A stretch of DNA of 64,000 bases, from positions 246,989,919 through 247,053,918 of the forward strand of contig CM077643.1 in the NCBI GenBank assembly GCA_039707465.1. Direction: 5' to 3'. The translations under genes and the position numbers were made by a program. Shown here one piece after another: positions 45,494-56,281 of the stretch. Numbering within the stretch: the stretch's first letter is position 1; each line of letters starts with the position of its first letter. Under the pieces are notes generated by a model that worked only from the letters and a program-made list of their open reading frames with translations, did no database searches and had not been told where the DNA came from. Source of the stretch: Rhabdophis nuchalis. Lineage: Eukaryota; Chordata; Lepidosauria; Squamata; Natricidae.

Positions 45494-46534
45494 TTATTCT
45501 TGTTTTCCACTTTCAAAAAAAGAAGATAACACTGGCTTGTCCCCGCACTCAGCTTCCTGCTTTCTTCTAAGATCCTCCTCCTCAGCTGACGCTCTCTTAG
45601 ATTCTTCACGGATTTTCTTATGTTCGGACATTGCCGGAGAGATTTCTTTCCGTTTTAAACTTTTAGGATCTCCACCGACTGCTCCTTTTTCCTCCAATGT
45701 TGAAGATTCCACTTGTATTCCACCCATCTTAAGCATATGATCTTTAATTTCTTCTAAATCCTCGTCTTTCTCAACCAGCCCGAGCTTCCGTATCAATGTT
45801 ATGGCATCCGTTTCCGAAGTAATAGTTTGCATTCTCCCTTTGTAAAAGAATTTCAACTGTTGTAACGGTCTCCAATTATACTTAATATCATTGTCTCTGA
45901 GGACTTTTGTAATTGGTTTTAAGAAAAATCTCCATTCCCTGTCTTCCCTAGAAATGTCTTGAAACACTTGAATTTCCTTCCCCTCAAATTTTGGGGGTTC
46001 TCCCAGTTCCCTTATTTTTCCCATAGCTTCTAATTTATCTCCAAGGTTTGCAAATCTCACAAGGACATTTCTATTAGCTCCACCTTGTCTCTTATAACCA
46101 ATTCTAAAAACACTTACTAAGTCCGCTACCGTGTATACAATTGACGCATCAAGTTCATTCAGCCATTTTAACATTCTTTGCTTCAGGTTATCCGCCCTCT
46201 CCTCCGGAATCCCGCGAATAACAATATTATATTTTCTTGCTTCTTCTTCCAAAAGACTGATTCTCCTGTCTTGTTGCTGATTTTTCAAAAAAATCCCTTC
46301 AAACTTACGATCAGATTGTTCCTCGTGAACAAAAATCTGTTTAATATCATCCTTTATAAAGTTAATTTCCATATTTTGCTTTTCAAAGTTAACATTCATG
46401 TTATTGACCTCTTCTTTAATATTTTGAACCTCCAATGTCAAATTATCTAAACGATCAGTTACAACAGTCAGTTTTTCCCCAATCGTATTCAAGGCTCCTA
46501 TAATCCGTTCAAATTCAGAAGGCTGTTGAGTCAT
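45494..46534 (-). CDS. L1 ORF1 protein (intact)
   Basis: 346 residues without a stop or frameshift. Residues 10-100 are a heptad-rich coiled coil (NLTLEVQNIKEEV, DDIKQIF), which would trimerise. Residues about 100-180 form the RRM-like domain (YNIVIRGIPEE, VFRIGYKR, NVLVRFANLGDKL). Residues about 180-255 are the C-terminal domain (GKEIQVFQDIS, LKFFYKG, ITLIRKLGL). A charged C-terminal extension of about 90 residues follows, longer than in mammalian ORF1p. The family binds L1 RNA in cytoplasmic particles and acts as a nucleic-acid chaperone. The start is chosen at MTQQPSEF since the coiled coil follows at once and no upstream frame continues. Confidence 0.85.
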   Translation of the reverse strand: MTQQPSEFERIIGALNTIGEKLTVVTDRLDNLTLEVQNIKEEVNNMNVNFEKQNMEINFIKDDIKQIFVHEEQSDRKFEGIFLKNQQQDRRISLLEEEARKYNIVIRGIPEERADNLKQRMLKWLNELDASIVYTVADLVSVFRIGYKRQGGANRNVLVRFANLGDKLEAMGKIRELGEPPKFEGKEIQVFQDISREDREWRFFLKPITKVLRDNDIKYNWRPLQQLKFFYKGRMQTITSETDAITLIRKLGLVEKDEDLEEIKDHMLKMGGIQVESSTLEEKGAVGGDPKSLKRKEISPAMSEHKKIREESKRASAEEEDLRRKQEAECGDKPVLSSFFESGKQE

Positions 46535-47133
46535 CGTGTCAAATCAGTAATCTCTTTAAAAAAAATTTTTTTTTAATTTAAACCTGCCAAGAGGGTCTTT
46601 AATGAAAAAAAAAGCAGAAACCCAATGAAAAATAGCTAAGACGGCTTTTAAAAACACCACGAAGCCAAAACAAAAGTAAAAAGGCTGGAATCCAAACTCA
46701 TAAAATACAAAGCCTGTATCTTTTTTTAGGCTTGCCAGAAGCTCTCGCTACATCCAGCATAAACAACCCACTTAAGTTCAACAGTTTGCAGTCCACATAA
46801 CTCTTTCAATGTGATTATGCCTTGTAGCAGATAAGAGAAACTTACAAATCACAACGCTTGTCAAAGCAAAGGCAAGCTGCCAACGCCGCTTCGATCAAAC
46901 CTTTGTTCTTTGTTCTCCACGGAGAAACGAAACTTTGAAATTCAAGCAGTCCGGTTTGATCTATCGGTGTAAAAATCAGTCAACACAGTCCTCTGCCTTT
47001 CCGACCCCGTTGTAAACAATCTCGGCTTCTAACGGTGCATTTAATCACTTTTAATCCACAGTTTATAAAAAAAACACAACCCTACGAAATGGAGGAATGT
47101 CCTCAGCTACTCGGCCATAAGCCATGCCCCCGT

Positions 47134-47340
47134 CATGGAGCGCTTTAAAGATGGTCACTAAAACCTTGAAACGCACCCAGAAGGCTACCGGCAGCCAGTG
47201 CAGCTCGCGCAGGAGAGGTGTTACATGGGAGTATTTTGAAACTCCCAAGATCCCCCACGTGGCCGCATTCTGCACCAACTGGAGCCTCCAGGTGCATCTC
47301 AAGGGGAGCCCCATGTAGAGAGCTATTTCCAGATAGCAAG
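47134..47340 (-). mobile_element. CR1 LINE, 5' part of the copy split by the L1
   Basis: The minus strand encodes the ORF2 region LYMGLPLRCTWRLQLVQNAA, ILGVSKYSHVTPLLRELHWL and FKVLVTIFKALHD, continuous with the 40915-41392 part. 5'-truncated at about 47340, followed by a T-rich stretch. Confidence 0.85.
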
Positions 47341-47409
47341 GTTTTTTTTTGTCTTTATTCATAACCAAGATGGTAAAGATATAACAGGGGTTGGGAAAGG
47401 ACAATTTGG

Positions 47410-47580
47410 TCCAATGGTTAAGGCTACTAACCAAAGGTTAATAACTATGGAGTTATTACTTGGAAACTTGATATTAGGCTAGAAAGCAGGAGACTATGAG
47501 TTCAAGTCCTGCCTTAGCCATGTCAGCTGGGTGACTTTGAGTCAGATAGTCTTTCATCTCAACCCACCTCACAGAGTTTT
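47410..47580 (+). mobile_element. tRNA-like SINE fragment
   Basis: TTGGTCCAATGGTTAAGGCT (box A-like), GGCTAGAAAGCAGGAGACTA, TGAGTTCAAGTCCTGCC (box B-like) and AGCTGGGTGACTTTGAGTCA. A partial copy (GGCTAGAAAGCAAGAGAGTG) is at 51075-51125. Confidence 0.5.
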
Positions 47581-47584
47581 TATT

Positions 47585-48245
47585 TATTTTTTTATTTTAA
47601 TCACATTTATATCCCGCCCTTCTCCACAAAGGACCCAGGGCGGCGCACAGGAATTTAAAAACATACAAAACAATAAATACAAAATTTAAAAACATATTAA
47701 ATTATGATCCTATGCTAAAATCTAATTTAAAAAACCCCAATTTAAAACTATCTAAAAATAGTCCCCACGGGAAGTTAGGCTAGGCCGGCTTGCTGAAAAA
47801 GATGTGTCTTTAGACACTGGCAGAAGAGGCGGAGGTCCGAGATGGTACGCAATTCAGGGGGTAGGTCGTTCCAAAGGGCTGGGCCCGCCACAGAGAAGGC
47901 TCTTCCCCTGGGTGTCGCCAGACGGCATTGCCCGGCCGATGGCACCCTGAGAAGGCCCTCTCTGTGGGAGCGGATTGGCCGAAGGGATGTATGGGGCAGG
48001 AGGCGGTCTCGCATATAACTAGGCCCCGAGCCATGGAGCGCTTTAAAGATGGTCATCAGAACCTTGAAGCGCACCCAAAAGGCCACAGGAAGCCAGTGCA
48101 GCTCGCGCAGGATCGGTGTTATATGGGAGCATCTAGAGGCTCCCATAATCACCCGCGCGGCTGCATTCTGGACTAACTGTAGCTTTCGAGTGCACCTCAA
48201 GGGAAGCCCCATGTAGAGAGCATTACAGTAGTCGAGTCGGGATGT
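47585..48245 (-). mobile_element. CR1 LINE, 5'-truncated
   Basis: A minus-strand frame encodes the last about 150 residues of ORF2 (ALVTSRLDYCNALYMGLPLR, AARVIMGASRCSHITPILRE, ALWNDLPPELRTISDLRLF) to a stop near 47775. Then the 3' UTR, CGCCGCCCTGGGTCC and a T/A-rich tail at 47580-47605. Very similar to the 63180-64000 copy. Confidence 0.85.
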
Positions 48246-48365
48246 CACGAGAGCTTGAGTGACTGTGCAAAGGGTTGTTGTTGTTGTGGGAAAAATAGGA
48301 GGAAGGTTTGTTGGATGTGTTTGCTGCTGTATATTTAAATAAATAAAAACAAGGAGGGTAAAATC

Positions 48366-49020
48366 TGCCATTGCCTCCCAGCAATTTGCCTCCTTGCAGC
48401 AAACAGCAAACAGTACAGATGATATACACTGTTTGTGGTGTTATATTTCAGACTTGTACAGATATTATTAAAATTGATGTGGTTTTCTGGAACTATACGT
48501 TATTCTCTGCTATTTAAAAGAAGATACAATAGCACTGGGCCTCTTCAGATCAAGTATTTATTTTAAAAAGTTTCTTCATTTTGTTAAGTTGTCTAGAACA
48601 ATAACAAAGCAGTCTTTAAAAAATAAGTCTAATAATTCTATAGCCATTTATTGTTATTAACTTACCTCCTTACAGAAAAAAGCCAACAGCCTGTTTCAGT
48701 TTAGCCTGATTAACACAAGGAAAAAAATGTGCCTCTGCCTCCCAGCAATTTGCCTCCTTGAAGCAAACAGCCGGTTTCGCTTTAAGTTTCAGTTTTGCCT
48801 CCTGATGATCAGCTGTTTCAGGCTGCAGGGATTGCCATAGCCTATTGCTGCCTCCACAAGCCCCTGTTTGCTGTAAGGTGGTAAATTGGTGGGAGGCAGA
48901 GGTCAAAGGGTGGGGGCCAGTGGGTGGACATTCAGTGTATAAGACACACCCAAATTTTTACTCTCTTTTAGTGGGGCAGGGAGTGCATCTTTTTATCTTA
49001 TACTCCTAAAAATTCAGTAC
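48366..49020. mobile_element. DNA-transposon MITE related to the 12444 element, plus internal duplication
   Basis: The right part (48935-49020) reads AGTGTATAAGACACACCC ... GCATCTTTTTATCTTATACT and AAAAATTCAGTA, i.e. the same TATAAGACGCAC / CCGTATTTxTCGG terminal design, diverged. The phrase CTCCCAGCAATTTGCCTCCT occurs twice (about 48376 and 48739). The left end is uncertain. 49021-49935 holds nothing recognised. Confidence 0.4.
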
Positions 49021-49939
49021 TTTTGAGACATTCCAGTTGCAGTACCACCTTTAAGCGCAAGAGATTCCCAAAGAATAGGTGGCTTAGTGAGGTAGCCATA
49101 ATTTCTGCAGTTTGTGGATTTCTGTGTGGAAGACCTTACAGGATGGCAACATAATTCTGTCTGCACAATATCTTTGAGAGGGGAGATTCTTTAAATAGTA
49201 ATGAGTATTGCTTCAATTACTTCAAATAGGAGTCCTTCAGAGGCTATTTATTCTAATTCATCCGAAATTCTGACCCAAGTCCAGTCCTGACGGCATTACT
49301 GTAACAGTTATTTTCTCTCTCCTAAACCTTTTGGGTGTGCCAGCAAAAATATTCCCCTAGCAGATGGTGTCCTGGTTTTTTGTTCTGGAACTGCAGTAGC
49401 AGGTGCTGAGAAAACTTTTCATTCTGTTAATGCCTGAATGTGGAGCTATCATCCTTTGAGAAAACCACAGCAAAGAGAAAACAGCCTCAGGATTCTCCAT
49501 TTATCAGAAGGAAATGTTCATAAATGCAACTCCTTTCATGGAACTGATTAATATTTCAAACAAATGAGCACCACAGAAAGGAGAACTTGCTGTTTAGAGC
49601 GGGGCTATAAATTATGGGGGATTACACCAGAGACAGGTTTGGGAAACGAACCACACTTTTCAGATTGGCCTGGATGTCTGCAATCTCCAAACAGTTTATA
49701 TTTACATTCTAATTTATCTGCTGCATCTAGCCGGGTTGTTTCAATCTATTAGCACTGAATGTCTGGTTGAGGTTTTTTTGTTTTTTTGTAATGAAACCTT
49801 TGGCATTCTTAGCTGAGGCCCCCTTATCCCTTTGTTGCACAGGAAGAAAGGCTGCATAATACTTGCTTTTGTCAAAGCACATTGAGTCGGGAAAAAGATA
49901 GCAACGGCAACAAGGAAACAGCTCAGAAACTGTTTCAGG

Positions 49940-50310
49940 TAGTGCAGGAGTTCAAATAATTTAACAACCGGTTCTCTGCCCTAATAATCAGCTGAGTAGG
50001 CATGGCTCGGTGGTCATGTGACTGGGTGGTCAGGGCCAATTCAACATCACTCAGGTCGATGTGCGCTTTGCCTTAGCTGTTACAATGTATTAAGGGTTAG
50101 TTTCTGTAAGAGGCAGTTTCTGTAAGCAGAGCAATAAATAGTCTAGAAACAACACCAGAATGTTTCCTTCCTGCCTTCCTTAGAGGGTTAGCCATGAAAA
50201 GTGGAAAAAAACAAAAGGAGATTTCTTCCAACAACCGGTTCTCTGAATTGCTTGGAAGGTTAACACCCGGTTCTCCCGAATAGGTGAGAACTAGCTGAAT
50301 CCCACCACTG
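49940..50310. mobile_element. hAT-type MITE, third related family (7/8 TSD)
   Basis: TAGTGCAGGAGTTCAAATAA at the left and CTGAATCCCACCACTG at the right. Flanks GTTTCAGG (49932-49939) and GTTTCATG (50311-50318). The motif ACAACCGGTTCTCTG occurs twice inside. The central part differs from families A and B. Confidence 0.65.
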
Positions 50311-50334
50311 GTTTCATGGCTGGTTTTAGACCTA

Positions 50335-51062
50335 TGAAAATTTTGGGCTCAATTTACAACCACAGTTGAGGCCAAAATTTGTGTTGCTGAGTGTAAAATT
50401 TGTTAACTGAATTTCCCCGTTTTACGACTTTTTTCTCCCATGTTTGTTAATCAGTGAATCACTGCATTTGTTAAATTAGTAACATGCTTGTTAAGTGAAT
50501 CTGGTTTCTTTTTTCACTTTGCTTCTCAGAAGGTCCCAGTAGGTAAATGATCGTATGACTTGGAACACTGCAACCATCATAAATCAGAGGTGGTATTCAG
50601 CAGGTTCTGACCAGTTCTGGAGAACCAGTAGCAGAAATTTTGAGTAGTTTGGAGAACCGGTAAATACCACCTCTGACTGGCCCCACCCCATCTATTCTCT
50701 GCCTCCTGAGTCCCAGTTGATCAGGAGGGAATGGAGATTTTACAGTATCCTTCCCCTGCCACGCCCACAAAGCCATGCTATCAGGGGTGAAATTCAGCAG
50801 GTTCTAACAGGTTCTGGAGAACTGGTAGCGGAACCTTTGAGTAGTTCAGAGAACCACCAAACACCACCTCTGGTTGGCCCCTGAGTAAGGTGGAAATGGA
50901 CATTTTGCAGTATCCTTCCCCTGCCACGCCCACCAAGCCACGCCCACAGGACTGGTAGTAAAAAAAATTAAATCCCACCACTGGTCATAAATGTGAGTCA
51001 GTTGTCAAGCATCTGAATGTAAATCACGTGACCATGGTGATGCTGCCATGGTCATAAGTGAA
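50335..51062. mobile_element. TA-type MITE (family T) interrupted by a family B MITE
   Basis: CTCAATTTACAACCACAGTT ... TTGTTAAATTAGTAACATGC ... CAACCATCATAAAT, then, after the inserted element, CATAAATGTGAGTCAGTTG ... CACGTGACCATGG ... GTCATAAGTGAAGG. Sequence order continues exactly across the insertion. The terminal few bases are eroded. Confidence 0.7.
50585..50984 (-). mobile_element. hAT-type MITE family B, composite (perfect 8-bp TSD at outer ends)
   Basis: Outer flanks TCATAAAT at 50577-50584 and 50985-50992. It contains one copy from CAGAGGTGGTATTCAGCAGG to about 50776, and then a second start at 50783 (CAGGGGTGAAATTCAGCAGG) running to AATCCCACCACTGG. So two family B bodies lie in the same orientation within a single target duplication, by nested insertion or unequal exchange. 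Confidence 0.75.
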
Positions 51063-51130
51063 GGGAAATGGCACCAGGCTAGAAAGCAAGAGAGTGTGAA
51101 TTCAAGTCCTGCCTTAACCATCTCCACAAG

Positions 51131-53026
51131 AGATGCCTAGAGAGAAGATGGAGGTCTACTCGATCTGAATCTGACCGGACACAGGTAAGAGCCCATTTAC
51201 GGACTTACATTGTGGCGCTGAGAGTGGCCAAACATCATCATTGCGCCACTCTCATAGCATCCGCAGATAACCGCCCTGCCGCCCTGTTTAGGGTGACCCG
51301 TTCCCTCCTTCAACAGAGGGTGCGGGAAGCCCCCTTACAGGGTAGAGCAGAGGAATTTGTGATTTATCTGCAGGAGAAAATCGCTCAGATACAGGAGGAG
51401 TTAGCCCCCATTGATGGCCCAGTGGGATTGCACGAGGCGGATCTTGTTTGGGAGGAGTTTGACTCCGTTACTTCCGACGATATGGACAGGTTACGTGGGC
51501 GACTGCGAGCCACCACATGTTTATTGGACCCGTGTCCCTCCTGGCTTGTACTGGCATCCTGGGAGGTGACACGAGGCTGGCTCCAAGAGGTTGTCAACGC
51601 TTCCCTAAGTGAGGGTTCCTTGCCTGCCTCCCTTAAAGAGGCTATGGTGAGGCCCCTCCTGAAGAAGCCCTCTTTGGACCCAGCTTTATTAACCAACTAT
51701 CGTCCCGTCACCAACCTTCCCTTTTTGGCGAAGGTTGTTGAGAGTGTGGTGGCACAACAGTTTCCCCGTCACCTGGAGGAAGTTGACTATCTAGACCCGC
51801 GCCAGTCCAGCTTTTGGCCCGGGCATAGCACTGAGACGGCATTGGTCGCGTTGGTAGATGATCTCTGGAGGGCCAGAGATGGGGGTTGCTCCTCCATTCT
51901 GGTCCTATTAGACCTCTCGGCGGCTTTCGATACCATCGACCATGGTATCCTATTGCATCGGCTGGGGGGGTTGGGGGTGGGAGGCACCGTTTTACGGTGG
52001 TTCTCCTCCTACCTCTCTGGCCGATCGCAATTTGTGTTGGCAGGAGAGCAGAGGTCGACCTCGAGACCCCTCACATGTGGGGTGCCTCAGGGGTCGGTCC
52101 TCTCGCCTCTCCTGTTCAACACATACATGAAGCCGCTGGGTGAGATCATCCGTGGTTTTGGGGTAGAGTATCATCTCTACGCTGATGATACTCAGCTGTA
52201 TATATCTACCCCAAACCACCCCAACGATGCCGTAGCGGTGATGTGCCAGTGCCTGGAAGCTGTGCGGATCTGGATGGGAAGTAACGGACTCAAGCTCAAC
52301 CCGACCAAGACCGAGTGGCTGTGGTTTCCGGCTGCCCGGTTCAACCAGCTGACTCCATCGCTGGCCATAGGGGGCGAACATCTTGCCCCTGTGGATGGGG
52401 CACGCAACTTGGGTGTCCTCCTGGATACCCGGCTGTCCATGGAAGATCAGGTGACAGCCGTGGCCAGGAGGGCGTTTTACCAGGTTCGCCTGGTACGCCA
52501 GTTGCGCCCCCTATTGGACCGGGATGCCCTCCGCACAGTCAATCATGCTCTCGTGACATCCCGACTGGACTATTGTAACTCTCTCTACATGGGGCTCCCC
52601 TTGAGGTGCACCCGGAGACTGCAGTTGGTCCAGAATGCAGCCGCGCGAGCAATAATGGGAACCGCAAGGTTCACCCATGTAACACCGCTCTTGCGCGAGC
52701 TGCATTGGCTGCCTGTCGTCTTTCGGGTGCGCTTCAAGGTGCTAGTTATCATCTTTAAAGCGCTCCATGGCTCGGGACCTAGCTATCTGCGGGATCGGAT
52801 CCTGCCCCATACTTCCTCACGGCCGATTCGCTCCCACAGAGAGGGACTTCTCTGGGTGCCGTCCACTAGACTTTGTCAGCGGGTGACGCCCAGGGGAAGG
52901 GCTCTCTCTGTGGCGGGCCCTGCCCTCTGGAACGACCTCCCCCCCCGATATTAGAACTACCACGGACCTCCATTCCTTCCGTCTGAAATTGAAAACGCAC
53001 TTTTTCTGCTTGGCCGGCCTAGGGTA
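51131..53026 (+). pseudogene. CR1 ORF2 reverse transcriptase, nearly open
   Basis: One frame is open from 51131 to the stop at 52954 (about 607 codons). Motifs: LLKKPSLDP, NYRPVTNLPFLAKVVE, FWPGHSTETAL, LDLSAAFDTIDH, GVPQGSVLSPLLFN and YADD (52178-52189). Then the CR1 C-terminal region DYCNSLYMGLPLRCTRRL, RELHWLPV and GPALWNDLPP. A one-base length change in the C run at about 52938-52945 shifts the last about 25 codons; the usual ending resumes in the next frame and stops at about 53026. The AP-endonuclease half is missing by truncation. Not a complete element; recent insertion is suggested by the lack of other stops. Confidence 0.85.
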
Positions 53027-53213
53027 GCTTCTCTACTATAGTATTATAGGGTTATAGGATTTTAGTGAATTGGTATTGGGGAATTTTAGCGCAGGGTTTA
53101 CTGTTTAATTTGTTTTTATTTAATTGTTTGTATTTTCATGTGTATTTATTGTTTTAACTTCCCTGTGCACTGCTCTGAGTCCCCTTGGGGAGAGGGAGCG
53201 GTCTAGAAATTAA

Positions 53214-53287
<74 letters not shown>

Positions 53288-53290
53288 AGT
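51131..53290 (+). mobile_element. CR1 LINE, 5'-truncated but long, with (ATT)n tail
   Basis: It begins within ORF2 (LERRWRSTRSESDRTQV) directly after a SINE fragment. It includes the whole reverse transcriptase, the C-terminus, and a 3' UTR ending in CTCTGAGTCCCCTTGGGGAG and TCTAGAAATTAA, then about 75 bp of (ATT)n at 53215-53286. The high GC of the coding part contrasts with the AT-rich flanks. Confidence 0.9.
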
Positions 53291-53294
53291 CAGC

Positions 53295-53425
53295 TTACAC
53301 CAGACTTTATCTCTCTTGTTATGGTGGGGATAATAGGAGGAGGAATATGTTGGATATTTTTGCTGCCTTGAATTATTTGTAAAAATAATAAAGGCAGGAA
53401 ATAAACAAACAAACAAACAGTAACT
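53295..53425 (+). repeat. LINE/SINE-type 3' tip
   Basis: GGTGGGGATAATAGGAGGAG, TTGGATATTTTTGCTGCC, TTATTTGTAAAAATAATAAA and GCAGGAAATAAACAAAC. A diverged copy of the same tip is at 48270-48350 (GGAAAAATAGGAGGAAGG; GTTGGATGTGTTTGCTGC; ATAAATAAAAACAAGG). Family not named. Confidence 0.45.
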
Positions 53426-53575
53426 CTTAAAGCTGCCTAGAGAACTAAGGCTTCGTTTCTCTTAATTAGCATGTTATAAACCTGCTCTCCTCTTCATGAT
53501 TGGTTAAATTCATATTCCATTTTCCTTCACCAGTTCTTTAGACTTCATTTCAGCTGCTTCATCTCTCCTAGCTCC

Positions 53576-53741
53576 CAGAGGTGGGTTGCTGATGATTTTT
53601 ACTACCAGTTTGGGCGCGATCCTGCGCATACATGACGCTTCTGCACATGCACCGAAGCATCCAGGTAGGTGGACAAAGCCTCCCGCCGCCGCTACTACCA
53701 GTTCACCTGATCCAGGCCAAACCAGCAGCAATCCACCTCTG
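53576..53741. mobile_element. hAT-type MITE, family A (perfect 8-bp TSD)
   Basis: CAGAGGTGGGTTGCTGATGA at the left and CAGCAGCAATCCACCTCTG at the right. CTAGCTCC duplicated at 53568-53575 and 53742-53749. 166 bp, colinear with the 5066 copy. Confidence 0.88.
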
Positions 53742-53749
53742 CTAGCTCC

Positions 53750-55755
53750 TCATTAAACCATGCAATCCTCCAGGATCATCCAACAGAAAGGAAAGAAGTA
53801 CTATTATTTTGGGTTCCAAAATATCTATTCTGGATCTTTTCAGTAGCTTCTATGTGAAATGCGGAGTGTGTGCATGCACTGGCTCTAACTCAACCAAATA
53901 TTAAGGTTGAAAGAGAAAAATTGAGAATGTGGATGGAGAAAGGAGTCAGATGAAAAGCTTTCCCCGAGTGGTTGGCTGGATCCATAAATAAGACCATTCC
54001 ACACTATAAAATATTTTACAGATTCCCTTGTTTTATAGGTTTTTTTAAAAAAAACTGAACTGCTTCCAAATGTCTGTTTTTTACAGAAAGTTGATCTGAG
54101 TAGGAAAGCCTGAAGCTTTTGACAAACTCAGCTATAAATGCTATTCAATGAGAAAAGATACAATGCATGTAGAAAAATAGAAGGGCAGAGAGAAGATTAT
54201 GCTGCAGCTTTGGAGCTGATACATCACTTATTCTACACGTAGGGAGGCTCATATCCATGAATACATTTAAACAACCCTAAAGACAGCTAAAAATCATATC
54301 TGGTATGTCCATGCTGCCACTGCTTCTACTTCCCAATTGTTCAAAAGCAATCTGCCATCATCTTCAAAACACCAGCCAGGAAAAAAGCTTCTATGTGAAG
54401 TTTTTCCCTTGGTGGGAGATGGGAAATACGAAAATAAAAAAAATAAAATATTTTTTTTAAAAGGAATAAAATCCTTGCTCTACCTTGACCTGTTGCAGAA
54501 TCCTGCAGTATCACAACTCACAACTTCCCAATTCCATGCAAATAATAATAATTTGTCTGATTCCAAGACCCCACTTAAAAATCCCATTGGTTTCTAAGAA
54601 GGGGAGGTGACGAGGCCTACAAGCCACTGTTCTGTTTGAAAGGCCTGAAGTCTAAGAATCACGGATATGTAAGGGCAGGGATTCTTGCAGGGATGGCATT
54701 GCTTGCTGATAAGTTCCCTGCATGAACTGCAACATGTTTCCAAAGCCAGTTATTACAAATGCAGATGAATCCTCCAAATTGCATAGAATCCTCTGGTGGG
54801 AGCTTTGTCTAGAGCAATTTTTATGACTTAATTATACTGAATGTATCAATGAGCCTTGAGCAGTTAGGGGGCATTGCAGACCAAGATTCTGAAGCTGGAT
54901 TTTGAAAAGCACCAAACAAGCAAAAGACTGCTAGAAAAATTAACCAAGGAGACTGACAGTCAGATGCAAAACTCTACCCTAAAAAGAGAGCTACCAGTAG
55001 TGTCACTCCGCCCATCTTTCCTCCTGGTTTTTTTTTTTTTAGTGGAGCAGAACTAATGTTTATTTCTGGGTTTCTTAACCTGATGCTTTTAATGCCCTGT
55101 TTTAATGCACAAAAGCCACCTTGATTGAATGCCATGATTAATATCACGGGAATAAAATGTCATTGAAATCCTTTCCCAGGGAACAAGACAGGCTGTCCTG
55201 GAACCTGGAATCCTCTTGTACTCTTTATAAAGTCAAGCACACAGAGAGACAAGACAAATAATCATAGGTAAGTACTGTGCAAACAGGTGAGGAAAGTAAA
55301 ATATCCTCAGGTGATGACAATTCTAAATCTGTATAAGCAGAACTTGTGAGGTTGCAATGCATCCAATGATATTAGGTAAGGTGGCTGCTTGTATACTATT
55401 CATTACTTTCCTGTGAAGGCATCAACTTGCTGAATGTACACATTTTTAAAAGGGTGGAAGAAACAATGAATAGTACACCTGTATGATCCATAATAGACCT
55501 GACCCTGGGAAAGACAAAATCTGAACAGCTGGGTGAGGAGCACACAAATCTCATGCGCCAGCTTTTGTGATTTCTCTTCTGGGACATTTCTTCTGTTGGA
55601 AAACCAGTTTTCTTCAGAAGGTATCTTAATAATTTAAGCACCGTCTTCCATGAGAAAGAATTAAGTATATGTTCTGCTTAAATTAAATCTTTATTGAGAC
55701 ACACTTGTTATTCAATGTTATGTTTCCATTTAATTACTAAATAATTGATTGGTGT
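53750..55755. other. Intergenic, nothing recognised
   Basis: No exon-like or repeat-like structure that I can name. Confidence 0.5.
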
Positions 55756-55765
55756 TAGTGTAGTT

Positions 55766-56060
55766 CAGTAGTGGGATTCAATTTTTTTTACTACCAGTTC
55801 TGTTGGGATGGCTTTGTGGGTGTGGTGTGGCTTCGTGGGTGTGGCTTGTTGGGTGTGGCAGGGGAAGGATATTGTAAAATCGCCATTCCCACCCCAGTCC
55901 AGGGGAAGGATACTGTAAAATCCCCATTTCCTCCCTATCAGCTGGGACTTGGGAGGCAGAGAATAGATGGGGGCAGGGGCAGGCAGAGGTGGTATTTACT
56001 GGTTCTCCAAACTACTCAAAATTTCCACTACTGATGAGTACCTGTTGAATACCACCTCTG
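55766..56060 (+). mobile_element. hAT-type MITE, family B (perfect 8-bp TSD)
   Basis: CAGTAGTGGGATTCAATTTT at the left and GAATACCACCTCTG at the right. GTGTAGTT duplicated at 55758-55765 and 56061-56068. 295 bp and complete, the best reference copy of family B here. Confidence 0.9.
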
Positions 56061-56214
56061 GTGTAGTTGTTCCATAGGTGGCTTGTATCCAATGCTCACC
56101 TTTACTTAGCTGAAACCTCTTGCACTGTTGTAAGTCAAGATATTCAAAGTTTCCTCCCTTTGCAAACTGATTTATGAACCTTTACAGCTCTATTTATCCA
56201 AACAATTTGATCTG

Positions 56215-56281
56215 GCATACATACATACTGTACATACATACATACATACATACATACATACATACATACATACATACATAG
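56215..56281. repeat. (CATA)n microsatellite
   Basis: About 16 tandem CATA units with one interruption (CTGTA). The following 56285-56685 has nothing recognised. Confidence 0.9.

Larger units (their letters stand above)
41394..47133 (-). mobile_element. Near full-length L1 retrotransposon inserted in a CR1
   Basis: 5.74 kb. On the minus strand it has a 5' UTR of about 600 bp (47133-46535), ORF1 (46534-45494), a 240-bp spacer, ORF2 (45254-41496, broken), a 3' UTR of about 80 bp and a poly(A) tail (T-rich 41394-41421 on the plus strand). It is flanked by the duplication CATGGAGCGCTTTA (41380-41393 and 47134-47147). The nick would fall at CTTT/AA on the plus strand, in keeping with the TTTT/AA preference of L1 endonuclease. 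It is not 5'-truncated as far as I can tell. Unlike older repeats nearby, ORF1 is free of lesions, so the insertion is fairly young. Confidence 0.88.

Noticed and set aside
53185..53416. Frames encoding poly-Leu or poly-Ile
   Set aside because: Translation of an (ATT)n microsatellite.
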